A DNA stretch of 48,952 nucleotides from Gemmatimonas phototrophica (GTDB lineage: Bacteria; Latescibacterota; UBA2968; UBA8231), in NCBI GenBank assembly GCA_945861755.1, contig CAMAVQ010000013.1, positions 1 through 48,952 on the forward strand, read 5' to 3'. Under the pieces are notes generated by a model. It was given only the letters and a program-made list of their open reading frames with translations, made no database searches and had not been told where the DNA came from. The translations under genes were made by a program, and so were the position numbers. Positions 22,633 to 30,482 of the stretch are shown here, piece after piece. Position 1 is the first letter of the stretch, and each line of letters opens with the position of its first letter.

Positions 22633-24283
22633 CGGCCAGACCTTTTAACAGGGTTTCGTCCCCCTTGCCCAGCCGCGCCAGGCACTGCTCGGCAGCCCGG
22701 ATGCCGGCAAAGCAGGCCTCCTCAAAGAGGGGCAGCCCGGTGGTGTCACAACTGGCAAGAGCAAGAGCCCCGCAGGCTTGGTCGCGGAGTCGGCTTCCCT
22801 CGCCCCAGATCACCCCGGGCAGGGGTTGGACCATCGCGTGCCCCCACCGGTACAGGTCGATGCGCTCCACCACCTCCCCGATATCGGGATGGGCCTGCCG
22901 CAGATCCGCCATCACCTGCCCGGCCCAGAAGGCGTGGTCGCGCTCCAGCAGTTCCCGGCGGGCCTGGGCCACCTGATGCACCAGGGGCAGGTGGTAGAGC
23001 AATACCCTGTTCCCCTGCCCCAGCGCCCCCTGTTGCTGGTGGTCGGCGGCAACGTACCCCAGGGAGGGACTGCCATAGAGCACATTGTCCCAGGCCGGCG
23101 GAGCGCCCCTGCCTTGGGGCAGACGGGAAACCTGCACTGCCGCCACCAGCCAGGCACAGTAACTCAGGGCCCCGAGGGCGCGAAGCTGGTCCGCCGGCAG
23201 TCCCTGCACCACCGAGGGCACCGTATGCAACTTGCCGGCGTACACTGCGCTGCGCGCCCGCAGCGAGAAACATTCCCCCGTGCGGGTGTCGACGCAGCCG
23301 GCCCGGACCTCGTCGCCACTAGGTTCAACCCGCAGCACCGCAACCTGGGAACGCCACTGGGCAGGCGCCAGTTTGGCGGCCAGCAGCCGCACCAGAAAAC
23401 CATTGCCCTCCGGCCAGGTCAGGGTGTCGGCGGGGTACTGGTCATGCAGGCGGCGGTCGTAATAGCGGCAGGCGTGGTAGTGGATGCCGGCCCAGGCCGA
23501 GACCTGGTCCAGGGGGGTGCCATAGTCGTCGCGGCAGGCGTAATCCACCAACCAGTCCAGGCGGGGCGAGTTCCAGTTTTTGGCCCGCAGGTACTGAAGC
23601 ATGGTGAGCTGATCCAGTTCACGCAGGACCGAGTCCCGGCTGCTGTAGCGCAATGGCAGGGCAAAAGCCCGCCTGCCATCCTGGCCCCGGTACAGGGTCC
23701 AGCGCAGCATGTCGTCCTCGAACTGGCGCAACACCTCCACCTCCCCGGCCCCCGCCCCGGCACCGGGGTCCAGATCCTCCGCCCACTGCCCCTCGATGAA
23801 GAGCCGTTCGTGGGGCCAGCGCAACAGGTATTCGGGGACCACCTGGGGCCGGCCAGCCGCATCATATCCAGTGATCACCCCCAAATCTTGTAGCAGGGTA
23901 TGTACACAATCGGCTTCGGCAGGCGGGATGTTGATGTAGTGGGCGCCCCAGGCCACGGGCCGCCCCTGCAGGGTGCCGGCCAGGGCAGTGCCCCCTAACT
24001 GGTCCCCCACCTCAAGCAGGAGTACATTTTCGACCCCGGCCCGCCGCAACCTCCAGGCCGCGCACAGGCCGGAAACACCGCCCCCGATGACGAGGGCATC
24101 CAGGGCAGGCCCAGATGCCGGGGGGAAATCCCCTGCCTGGCGGGGCTGGCGCAACAAGTGACCGGGGATCGCGGCGTTGACAATGGCGCCGGGAATGGGG
24201 CGGGATGCCGCCGGCTGGCACTGGCTCAGGTAGGGCAGACTACAGCCGGCCAGGAGCGTGCGGAGGAACTGCCTGCGCTTCAG
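22625..24283 (-). CDS. Tat-exported FAD-dependent oxidoreductase (flavin amine oxidase-like), CTG start
   Basis: 552 residues if translation begins at CTG 24283. The frame has no ATG, GTG or TTG between its upstream stop and the conserved domain that would keep the signal. From the CTG the protein begins KRRQFLRTLLAGC, a twin-arginine motif followed at once by a lipobox. AGTGAGG lies 8 nt upstream. A TTG at 24157 would remove this signal. The FAD-binding fold follows (LVIGGGVSGLCAAWRLRRAG, then LGGTA), with WGAHYINIP and a C-terminal WGHAMVQPLPG...ASCDTTGLPLFEEA typical of amine-oxidase-like flavoproteins. Next to an aminopropyltransferase, a polyamine substrate is a fair guess. It starts 10 bp after the pspA stop. 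Confidence 0.8.
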   Translation of the reverse strand: MKRRQFLRTLLAGCSLPYLSQCQPAASRPIPGAIVNAAIPGHLLRQPRQAGDFPPASGPALDALVIGGGVSGLCAAWRLRRAGVENVLLLEVGDQLGGTALAGTLQGRPVAWGAHYINIPPAEADCVHTLLQDLGVITGYDAAGRPQVVPEYLLRWPHERLFIEGQWAEDLDPGAGAGAGEVEVLRQFEDDMLRWTLYRGQDGRRAFALPLRYSSRDSVLRELDQLTMLQYLRAKNWNSPRLDWLVDYACRDDYGTPLDQVSAWAGIHYHACRYYDRRLHDQYPADTLTWPEGNGFLVRLLAAKLAPAQWRSQVAVLRVEPSGDEVRAGCVDTRTGECFSLRARSAVYAGKLHTVPSVVQGLPADQLRALGALSYCAWLVAAVQVSRLPQGRGAPPAWDNVLYGSPSLGYVAADHQQQGALGQGNRVLLYHLPLVHQVAQARRELLERDHAFWAGQVMADLRQAHPDIGEVVERIDLYRWGHAMVQPLPGVIWGEGSRLRDQACGALALASCDTTGLPLFEEACFAGIRAAEQCLARLGKGDETLLKGLADG

Positions 24284-24293
24284 GAGCGAGGCC

Positions 24294-25001
24294 TCACTTC
24301 ATGCCCATCTTGGCTTTCATTTCTGCCAGGGAATCCTCCACCTTGGGTGAGGTGCCGCCCTTCAGGGCTTTGTTGATCTCCTCGTCCACGGTGTGGGTGG
24401 TGTCGGCCATCTCCCCGTACGCCTGGGCCAGGGACTCCTGATCGTTCACCTTCTCTTTCATCCGCTCCAGGAGGCTCACCGTGCCGCTGGGGTCCACATT
24501 GGCCAGGCGCTGGTTGATTTTGCGGGTGGCGTTGGCGGTTTTGCTGCGGGCCTTGAGCATGATTAGGTCGTTCTCGTAGGTCGCCACCTTGGACTTGAGT
24601 TCGCTGATATTGCTCTGCAACTTGTCGGCCATCTGCCCCTGGGACAGGGCCTGCTGGGAAGCCTCCAGGGCCCGGGCAGCGGCTTCCTCCCGGCGGTTGA
24701 GGGCTTCGCGGGCCAGGCGTTCGGCCTCGGCAGGGACCAGCTCGCCGCCCTGAGACTTCTGCAGCAAAAGCATGGCCTTGCGTTCATAGTCGGCAGCCAG
24801 GCGCTTGTTGTCCTCGGCTTCCTTGTTGACACGGATGACAATGGCCTTCACCTCTGCCAAACTTTGCAGGCTCTCGTGTAAATCCTTCCTGAGATCCCGC
24901 ACCGCCTGCTCGCTCAGTTTGATCGGGTCTTCGAGCCGGTCGACCAGGGAATGGGCCTCGGCCTGCCCGGTCTTGAAGAGCCGCTGAAAAATACCTGCCA
25001 T
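24294..25001 (-). CDS. pspA: PspA/IM30 (ESCRT-III-like) membrane-stress protein
   Basis: 235 residues, ATG behind AAGGAGGAG. N-terminal amphipathic stretch (IFQRLFKTGQAEAHSLVDRLEDP), then long coiled-coil helices as in PspA, Vipp1 and YjfJ: PIKLSEQAVRDLRKDL, NRREEAAARALEAS, LKSKVATYENDLIMLKAR, then QRLANVDPSG-TVSLLERMKEKV. Length is normal. It binds and remodels the inner membrane under stress. The J-domain and CesT/YbjN-like proteins upstream may act as its chaperones. No pspF or pspBC is present. Confidence 0.92.
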   Translation of the reverse strand: MAGIFQRLFKTGQAEAHSLVDRLEDPIKLSEQAVRDLRKDLHESLQSLAEVKAIVIRVNKEAEDNKRLAADYERKAMLLLQKSQGGELVPAEAERLAREALNRREEAAARALEASQQALSQGQMADKLQSNISELKSKVATYENDLIMLKARSKTANATRKINQRLANVDPSGTVSLLERMKEKVNDQESLAQAYGEMADTTHTVDEEINKALKGGTSPKVEDSLAEMKAKMGMK

Positions 25002-25010
25002 TTCTCCTCC

Positions 25011-25409
25011 TTATTTCCCGGCAAACGAGAGCAACTCAGCCCCGTTTTCCGCCAGCCCCAGACTCAGGGCATTGAGTGTGGCTTCCAGTTCGTTGAAGTC
25101 CAGGTTGCCCAGCGCCAGGGTGTCGCGGAAGAGCAGACGCTCCCCGCTCTCGTCCAGCACAAAAGCCCCGTGGACCAGGCTGCGGTTCATCTGCAGCAGC
25201 CGTTTGTAGGTCTGCGGTGGGGTTCCGGGTTCCAGCCTGAGGATCAACTGCTCCAGCACCAGGATACCGTCTTCGCAGTCGAGGATCAGCTTGCGAATGC
25301 CCCGCTCGGTGTCGTCGACGATGAGCAATTCCTCGCCGGGGACATCCTCGTAGATGCGCAGGCCCAACTCGAGGATGTACCCTTTGACCTGGTCGTAGGT
25401 AGAGGACAT
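25011..25409 (-). CDS. YbjN/CesT-like small protein of the PspA operon
   Basis: 132 residues from ATG 25409. The start is set by AAAGGAG, which lies inside the last codons of the J-domain gene; the stop and start are 4 bp apart. The alpha/beta fold resembles YbjN and type III secretion chaperones: LGLRIYEDVPGEELLIVDD, then IRKLILDCEDGILVLEQLI, LLQMNRSLVHGAFVLDES and LALGNLDFNELEATLNAL. Such proteins, including E. coli YjfI-like ones, are encoded beside PspA homologues. No signal peptide. It probably binds a partner protein from the operon. Confidence 0.75.
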   Translation of the reverse strand: MSSTYDQVKGYILELGLRIYEDVPGEELLIVDDTERGIRKLILDCEDGILVLEQLILRLEPGTPPQTYKRLLQMNRSLVHGAFVLDESGERLLFRDTLALGNLDFNELEATLNALSLGLAENGAELLSFAGK

Positions 25410-25413
25410 GGGT

Positions 25414-25776
25414 TCAGTTATTCTCCTTTGGTTTAAGGGCTCGCTCCAGTTCCTGAAAGGCCTGGGTGAGCCGGGCACTCAGTTGGTCGGCCACACGCCT
25501 CTTTTCCGGGTCATTGGCGTGCAGATCGGGATGGCATTTCTTCAGCAGGCGTTTCCAGGCCCGCCGGGCGGTCTCCAGGTCGGCGCCGTAGGGAATTTCC
25601 AGATTCGCGTAGTACTGGGCCAGTTGGGGATCGAAGGGTGGCCCAGGGGCGGGTTCCCCTGCCCGTTGCCAGCCGGTCCCGGAGGAGGGCCCATTCACTG
25701 GCTCTTCCCAGCTGCTCTTTTTGCCAGCTGGCAGCTGGGCGCGGGCGAGATGCCAGAGGCGTCTGAGCAGGTCCAT
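25414..25776 (-). CDS. J-domain protein with C-terminal J domain
   Basis: 120 residues. The first 50 are a Pro/Gly-rich linker; the J domain occupies about 52-115 (LAQYYANLEIPYGADLETAR, KRLLKKCHPDLHANDPEKR) and contains the HPD needed to stimulate Hsp70. Here the J domain is at the C-terminus and no other DnaJ domain is present, so it is a specialised co-chaperone rather than DnaJ. First gene of the operon. The sequence before the ATG (CACCTCC) is no ribosome site, and the promoter is only 7 bp away, so the mRNA may be leaderless. Confidence 0.85.
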   Translation of the reverse strand: MDLLRRLWHLARAQLPAGKKSSWEEPVNGPSSGTGWQRAGEPAPGPPFDPQLAQYYANLEIPYGADLETARRAWKRLLKKCHPDLHANDPEKRRVADQLSARLTQAFQELERALKPKENN

Positions 25777-25783
25777 GGAGGTG

Positions 25784-25812
25784 AATATACGCGGCCCTCA
25801 TCCCGCCATCAA
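25784..25812 (-). promoter_or_regulatory. Promoter of the PspA operon, probably leaderless
   Basis: On the minus strand TTGATG, 17 bp, TATATT. The -10 element ends 7 nt before the ATG at 25776, so transcription would begin at or next to the start codon. Confidence 0.5.
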
Positions 25813-25918
25813 TACGGCGCCCCAAACCAACCCGACGACAACAGCTCCAACCCCCAAACCCAACCCGCACCGCGCTACTTGACGTCTGCTTATTTTTTGC
25901 GCTCCTTTGGGGTCAATT

Positions 25919-27052
25919 ATGGATCAGGAAACCTTCCTCACCCTGGCCAGGCAGCTCATGCCCCTGCCCACGGCCCCCTTCCACGAGCATTGGGTCATCG
26001 CCGCCGTCGAGACTTTTGCCGCTGCGCGGCCCACCCTGCGCCTGCGCCGCGACTCGGCTGGTAACCTGCTCTTGCTCTATTCCCATCCCAGGGCTTCCCG
26101 CGCTGCACGACTGATAGTCACCGCCCATCTGGACCATCCGGGCTTGGGCTTTCCCCAGCCGGTGGGCAAGGGCGAGTATTTCTTTGAGAAACTAGGGGGA
26201 GTGAATTTGGCACAGGCCTGCCGCAGCCGGGTGCGCCTCTATGACCCGCGCCGCGCCGCCAGCCAGCGGCCCCAGTTAGGACACATCAGCGGCCACCTCT
26301 GCCAGCGGGAGATCGAAGGGTTTGTGGTGCGGCTGCAGCCCGGGGCTACGTTGGGCCCCGGCGCTTTCGGGATGTGGAATCTGCCCGCGCTGCGCCGGCG
26401 CGGCCGGCTGCTCTACGGCCGGGCCTGTGACGACCTGGCCGGTGTAGTCGCCGGCCTGTGTTTCCTCGACGAACTGATCCGCCAACAGGCCAGGGTGCGG
26501 GTCGGTCTGCTGCTGACCCGCGCCGAGGAAGTGGGGTTTGCCGGCATGATCGAGGCCAGCCAAAGCGGCTGGCTGGACCGGGGGGCGATCTATGTGAATC
26601 TCGAGTGTTCCAGCGCCCGCGCCGGGGCGATCCTGGGCGCCGGGCCCATTGTGCGCGTAGGGGACCGTTCCAGCCTCTTCGACCCGCATTTGAGCAGCGG
26701 CATGGCCTTGCTCGCCAGTGAGTTGGCCAAAACCAAAACATCCCTCTCTTTCCAGCGCAAGCTGATGGATGGCGGCACCTGCGAAGCATCGGTCCTGCAC
26801 AGGGCTGGGTTCCGCACGGCCGCCCTGGCGCTGCCGCTGGGGAATTACCACAACCAGGGCGCCGAGGCTCTGGCCCCGGAGTTCATTCACCTGGACGACG
26901 CCGTGGGCCTGGTGCGCCTGCTGGTCCACGTGGCCCTTCAGCCCGGAGGACTGGCCCAGGCCGGCGTCCGGGCCGGCGACCACCTCACCCGCAGCCTGGA
27001 GGCGCGGCACCTGCGCCACGCCCCCAGGCTGCGGGAAACCTCAACCAGCTAA
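25919..27052 (+). CDS. M42-like (M28/M42 clan) metallopeptidase
   Basis: 377 residues from ATG 25919. An earlier TTG at 25907 has no better ribosome site. Metal and catalytic residues of a di-zinc aminopeptidase are visible: AHLDHPG, the GRACDDLAGVVAG bridging Asp, TRAEEVGFAG general base and ligand, an Asp/Glu-containing YVNLECSSAR, and NYHNQG with the last His. An M42-type beta insertion lies between the first two motifs. No signal peptide, so cytoplasmic. It is 18 bp before the aldo/keto reductase and probably co-transcribed. Peptidase or related amidohydrolase; substrate unknown. Confidence 0.8.
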   Translation: MDQETFLTLARQLMPLPTAPFHEHWVIAAVETFAAARPTLRLRRDSAGNLLLLYSHPRASRAARLIVTAHLDHPGLGFPQPVGKGEYFFEKLGGVNLAQACRSRVRLYDPRRAASQRPQLGHISGHLCQREIEGFVVRLQPGATLGPGAFGMWNLPALRRRGRLLYGRACDDLAGVVAGLCFLDELIRQQARVRVGLLLTRAEEVGFAGMIEASQSGWLDRGAIYVNLECSSARAGAILGAGPIVRVGDRSSLFDPHLSSGMALLASELAKTKTSLSFQRKLMDGGTCEASVLHRAGFRTAALALPLGNYHNQGAEALAPEFIHLDDAVGLVRLLVHVALQPGGLAQAGVRAGDHLTRSLEARHLRHAPRLRETSTS

Positions 27053-27070
27053 ATTTTCAGGAAGGAAGGA

Positions 27071-27841
27071 ATGGAGATGATCGACCAGGTGGATCTAGGT
27101 CTGAGCGGCCTGCGCGTTTCGCGCCTGTGTTTTGGCACCGGCACCAATGGCTGGAACAATCGCTCCAACCAGGGTGACCTGGGCGTGGACCGGCTGGCCT
27201 ATCTGCTGCGATTCGCCCACGAGCGGGGCGTCAATTTCTGGGATACCGCCGACCAGTATGGCACCCACCTCCATGTAGCCGCGGCGCTGGAAGAGGTGGG
27301 CCGGGAAAATGCGGTGATCACCACCAAAACCGTTTCCCGCACCGGTCCCGAAGTAAAGCGGGATGTCGAGCGCTTCCTGAAGGAACTGCGCACCGACTAT
27401 ATCGACATCCTGCTGCTGCACTGCCTCACCGAAGCCGGATGGCCCGCCAAAATGCAGGGGCCGATGGAAGTGCTCAGCCGCCTCAAGGAGCAGGGGGTAA
27501 TCCGCGCGGTGGGCGTCTCCTGCCACGACTTCGGCGCTTTCCAGACCACCGCCCGCACCGCCTGGGTAGACGTGGTGCTGGCGCGCGTCAATTACGCCGG
27601 CCACGCCATGGACGCCGGCCCCGAACAGGTAGTCCCGGTCATCGAGGAGATGGCCGCCGCCGGCAAGGGGATCTACGGCATGAAGATTGTGGGCGGGGGC
27701 AGCGAGTTGACCCAGGACCCGGCCCGCGCGGTGCGTTTTGTGCTCGACATCCCCGCAGTCCACTCCATGGTCATCGGCATGATGGACGAAGAGCAGATCC
27801 GCGAAAACATCGGTCTGGTGGGCGAAGCGGTAGCGGCCTAG
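27071..27841 (+). CDS. Aldo/keto reductase
   Basis: 256 residues; AGGAAGGAAGGA before ATG 27071 (a second ATG is two codons on). The catalytic tetrad is complete: Asp and Tyr in FWDTADQYGTH, Lys in VITTKTV, His in DILLLHCL. NADPH-binding positions near GVSCHDF and IPAVHSMVIGMMDEEQIRENI fit the family, although it is shorter than the usual 300-330 residues. It reduces a carbonyl or oxidises a sugar alcohol with NAD(P)H; substrate unknown. Its TAG stop shares the palindrome CTAG with the convergent OmpH-like gene. Confidence 0.88.
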   Translation: MEMIDQVDLGLSGLRVSRLCFGTGTNGWNNRSNQGDLGVDRLAYLLRFAHERGVNFWDTADQYGTHLHVAAALEEVGRENAVITTKTVSRTGPEVKRDVERFLKELRTDYIDILLLHCLTEAGWPAKMQGPMEVLSRLKEQGVIRAVGVSCHDFGAFQTTARTAWVDVVLARVNYAGHAMDAGPEQVVPVIEEMAAAGKGIYGMKIVGGGSELTQDPARAVRFVLDIPAVHSMVIGMMDEEQIRENIGLVGEAVAA

Positions 27842-28395
27842 TTGCCGCTGCCAGTCGCCGGCGCCTTGGCGGGAACAGCCCCCGCCACCTGCAGGCGTTT
27901 GAGCAATTTGTCGGTCAGATCGTACTTGTCATTGGCATAAACCACTGCCCCACCGGCCGAGCCGGCATCCAAGACATAGTCGTACCCCTCTTCCTCGGCG
28001 ACCAGTTTGATGGCGGTGTTGATTTTTTCGAAGATGGGGTTGTGTAATTCGAAGTTCTTCTTCATCAGCTCATCCTGGGTGTTCTGGCGGAACTCAATCA
28101 GTTTCTGCCCCTCGGCCTCGTATTCGGCCTGCATTTCGGCTTTGCGCGCTTCGCTGAGCAGCATCTCCTGCTTGCGGAAGTTCTCCTCCATCTGCGCCAG
28201 CTTGGCCTGCCGGCCCTCGTCCTCCTGGGTGCGCTGCTGCTGCAGCAACTCCAACTGCTGCTGGGCGGCCTTGATCTCGGGCAGCTGCTCCTTGAGCTGG
28301 TCGGAGTTGATGAAACCGATCTTCATCTGGGCCAGGGCGGCGCCGGGCAGCAGGCCCAGAGCGGCGATTAACAGGTACTGCAGCGTCTTTTTCAT
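27838..28395 (-). CDS. OmpH/Skp-family periplasmic chaperone
   Basis: 185 residues from ATG 28395 (AAAGGAG upstream). Signal peptide LIAALGLLPGAALAQ. Mature part begins MKIGFINSDQLKEQLPE, the Skp start, then a charged coiled coil (about 40-115) forming the 'tentacles', then the end of the small beta body (GYDYVLDAGSAGGAVVYANDK, LTDKLLKRL). It binds unfolded outer-membrane proteins in the periplasm, so an outer membrane is likely. Usually found near bamA or lpxD, but here it stands alone after a terminator. Stop codon shared with the convergent reductase gene. Confidence 0.9.
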   Translation of the reverse strand: MKKTLQYLLIAALGLLPGAALAQMKIGFINSDQLKEQLPEIKAAQQQLELLQQQRTQEDEGRQAKLAQMEENFRKQEMLLSEARKAEMQAEYEAEGQKLIEFRQNTQDELMKKNFELHNPIFEKINTAIKLVAEEEGYDYVLDAGSAGGAVVYANDKYDLTDKLLKRLQVAGAVPAKAPATGSGN

Positions 28396-28433
28396 ACCTT
28401 CTCCTTTGGAATTGGATTTGATTGCCAGTTCGC

Positions 28434-28467
28434 CAAAAAAATAGGGGGGCACCGCTGCGCGCCCCCG
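28434..28467 (-). terminator. Terminator of the LarA-SDR operon
   Basis: On the minus strand GGGGGC, a 10-nt loop and GCCCCC are followed by CTATTTTTTT. It lies 24 bp after the SDR stop and before the OmpH-like gene. Confidence 0.8.
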
Positions 28468-28490
28468 CTGAATTCCTTCACTGACCCGGT

Positions 28491-29267
28491 TCAGGCAACG
28501 GTCCAGCCCCCGTCGACCACCAGGGTGTGGCCGGTGATCATGCTCGCCGCCTCGGAGAGCAGAAATACCACCGGCCCCGACATCTCCTCTGGTTCGGCCA
28601 GATCCCCCCGCAAGAGATTCATGGTGCGCACCGACTCGGCAAAGGCCTTGTTGTCGCGCATGGCCTGCTCGGCCATCGAGGAGCGGGTCACCGTCGGGGC
28701 CACACTGTTGACGCGGATTTTGTGCTTGGCCCATTCCACCGCCATGGTGCGGGTCAGGTTGATGACCCCGCCTTTGGCGCCGCTGTAAGGCCCGCGCCCC
28801 GGGGCCCCGATCAAGCCTGCCTGAGAGGCGATGTTGACGATGACGCCTCCCCCACCCTGGGCGATGAACTGTTTGGCCGCGACCTGGCTGCAAAAAAAGA
28901 CATTTTTCAGGTTTGCATCCACGATCTGGTCGTAGAGTTCCTCACCGTAGTCGAGGATGGGGGCCTGTTTATTGTACCCGGCGTTGTTGACCAGCCCGTC
29001 GATGCGCCCGTAATGGGCGATCACTGCGGCGAAAAACTCCTGGATCGAAGTCACCGAAACCACATCGAGGTGATGGTAAAAACACTCGCCACCCATCTGC
29101 TTGATTTCGGCAGCCAGACTTTCCAGTTCACCGGTGGTGCGGCTGCCCACGGCCACCTTGGCCCCCGAACGCACGGCGTCCAGGGCAATGGTCCGGCCAA
29201 TGCCGCGGCCGGCCCCGGTGACGATCACCACCTTGCCCCCCAATTCAAATCGCTCCAGATGTCCCAC
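28491..29267 (-). CDS. Short-chain dehydrogenase/reductase (classical SDR)
   Basis: 258 residues from GTG 29267, chosen because AGGAG precedes it by about 8 nt and the length is then normal; further upstream in-frame codons do not look like SDR protein. Cofactor motif TGAGRGIG, then NNAG, catalytic Ser in NIASQAG, and YSGAKGG (Tyr-x-x-x-Lys). GSRTTGELE after the second strand suggests an NADP or NAD preference that cannot be decided by eye. It ends GHTLVVDGGWTVA as in 3-oxoacyl- and sugar-type SDRs. Last gene of the MFS-isomerase-LarA operon, so a sugar- or hydroxyacid-derived substrate is likely. Confidence 0.9.
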   Translation of the reverse strand: MGHLERFELGGKVVIVTGAGRGIGRTIALDAVRSGAKVAVGSRTTGELESLAAEIKQMGGECFYHHLDVVSVTSIQEFFAAVIAHYGRIDGLVNNAGYNKQAPILDYGEELYDQIVDANLKNVFFCSQVAAKQFIAQGGGGVIVNIASQAGLIGAPGRGPYSGAKGGVINLTRTMAVEWAKHKIRVNSVAPTVTRSSMAEQAMRDNKAFAESVRTMNLLRGDLAEPEEMSGPVVFLLSEAASMITGHTLVVDGGWTVA

Positions 29268-29296
29268 TAGATACGCTCCTGTACGGTAAAAGGTTT

Positions 29297-30469
29297 CTAT
29301 GCGGCTGCCATCTGCATGGCGCCAGCCGGGAATACCGCGACCTGCGCCTGGTTTCCATGCACTTTTTCGAGGACTGCTAGGACCGCCGGCCAGGTCTTGC
29401 AGAAAATGACCTCCGGCCCAAACTTGGCCAGACAATCCCACTTGTTGATCCCCGGCGAGAAGACCACTGTGCGGTGCTGGGGATTGCCCGGTTTGCCGCC
29501 CAGCGCCGTGCCCGGCCCAAGCACCGAATGCCAGCCCAGCCCTTCGGGGCAGGCGGCGCAGATGACGATGGTGGAGTCCGGCTTGAGCGGGCTTTTCTTG
29601 CTAGCGCTGAGCGGCACCAGGGCCAGGGGCGCCTGGCACAACTCAGTGTCCTTGGGAAAGGCGTTGAACACCCCGATATCGAAGGAATCGGGGATCTGGG
29701 TGGCGTAGAGGTCAGCGCCCAGCTCACAGCCCTTCGCGAAGGCGGCGTCCGGATCACCGGCCACCAGCTCGATGATCTCCAGCTTGGCATTGAGCAGCGG
29801 ATTGACGATGTAGCCCAGGCCGGCCATCTTCCCCACCTCGGATAGATGCTCGCGGAAGCGCTCGTGTACGTAGCGGTGGTTGAGCAGGATGGTCTGCTGG
29901 CCACAGGCACCGGGGATGAGCAACTTGGCCCCGCCGCCAAACATGCCCCCCCGTGGGGTGATCATGCCCAGGGCGATGCGCACCTGGCAGGACATCAGGT
30001 CTCGGTTGACAAAGATCGGGATGCCCCGGCTGGAATACCCGAGGAATTCGAGGTTTTCGTAGGCATTGTGGTTGAGCACCTGCAGGCGCTCGACGATGTC
30101 GAGGCCCACCTTCTTGACGAAGTCTTCGCGGGTCATGGGCCGGTGCGCGGCCAGGGCGCAGATGATCTTCACCTGGTCCTCGCCGATGCCGGCGGCGGCC
30201 AACTCCTCTAGGACGTACGGCAGCAAGCGGAAAGCCGGCGTGGGCCGGGATAGGTCGTCGACCAGGATAGCGGCCGAGGCCCGGCCTTTGGCATACTGAC
30301 GCAAGGGCGGAGCGCCGATGGACTGGGCCAGGCGCTGGCGGATGCCCGCATCACCCAGATCCGCTCCCCCTTTCATTTCGCACACCTCCACCTGCCACGA
30401 ATCGGGAAAGTGAAGGGTGAAGGGTTTTTCGCCGTACCAGGCGGCCCAGGGGATCTGTACTTGAATCAT
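29297..30469 (-). CDS. LarA-like nickel-pincer racemase/epimerase family protein
   Basis: 390 residues, ATG behind GAGGATC. Family features: DDLSRPTP (substrate/cofactor Asp and Arg), LAAHRPMT with the first His, NHNAYENL, GGGAKLLIPG with the Lys that attaches the nickel pincer cofactor, and LNHRYV. The His expected before the glycine-rich loop (P-H) is Arg here (TPRGGM), so one of the two proton-transferring His is missing at that place. It is probably an epimerase acting on another 2-hydroxyacid, or altered in chemistry. No larB, larC or larE is in the window. It lies between isomerase and SDR genes. Confidence 0.82.
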   Translation of the reverse strand: MIQVQIPWAAWYGEKPFTLHFPDSWQVEVCEMKGGADLGDAGIRQRLAQSIGAPPLRQYAKGRASAAILVDDLSRPTPAFRLLPYVLEELAAAGIGEDQVKIICALAAHRPMTREDFVKKVGLDIVERLQVLNHNAYENLEFLGYSSRGIPIFVNRDLMSCQVRIALGMITPRGGMFGGGAKLLIPGACGQQTILLNHRYVHERFREHLSEVGKMAGLGYIVNPLLNAKLEIIELVAGDPDAAFAKGCELGADLYATQIPDSFDIGVFNAFPKDTELCQAPLALVPLSASKKSPLKPDSTIVICAACPEGLGWHSVLGPGTALGGKPGNPQHRTVVFSPGINKWDCLAKFGPEVIFCKTWPAVLAVLEKVHGNQAQVAVFPAGAMQMAAA

Positions 30470-30482
30470 CAGGTGATCCTCG

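Noticed and set aside
28396-28893. N-terminal extension that would fuse the OmpH-like protein to upstream sequence
   Set aside because: It runs through the SDR gene in another frame and the terminator; a signal peptide and AAAGGAG define the start at 28395.
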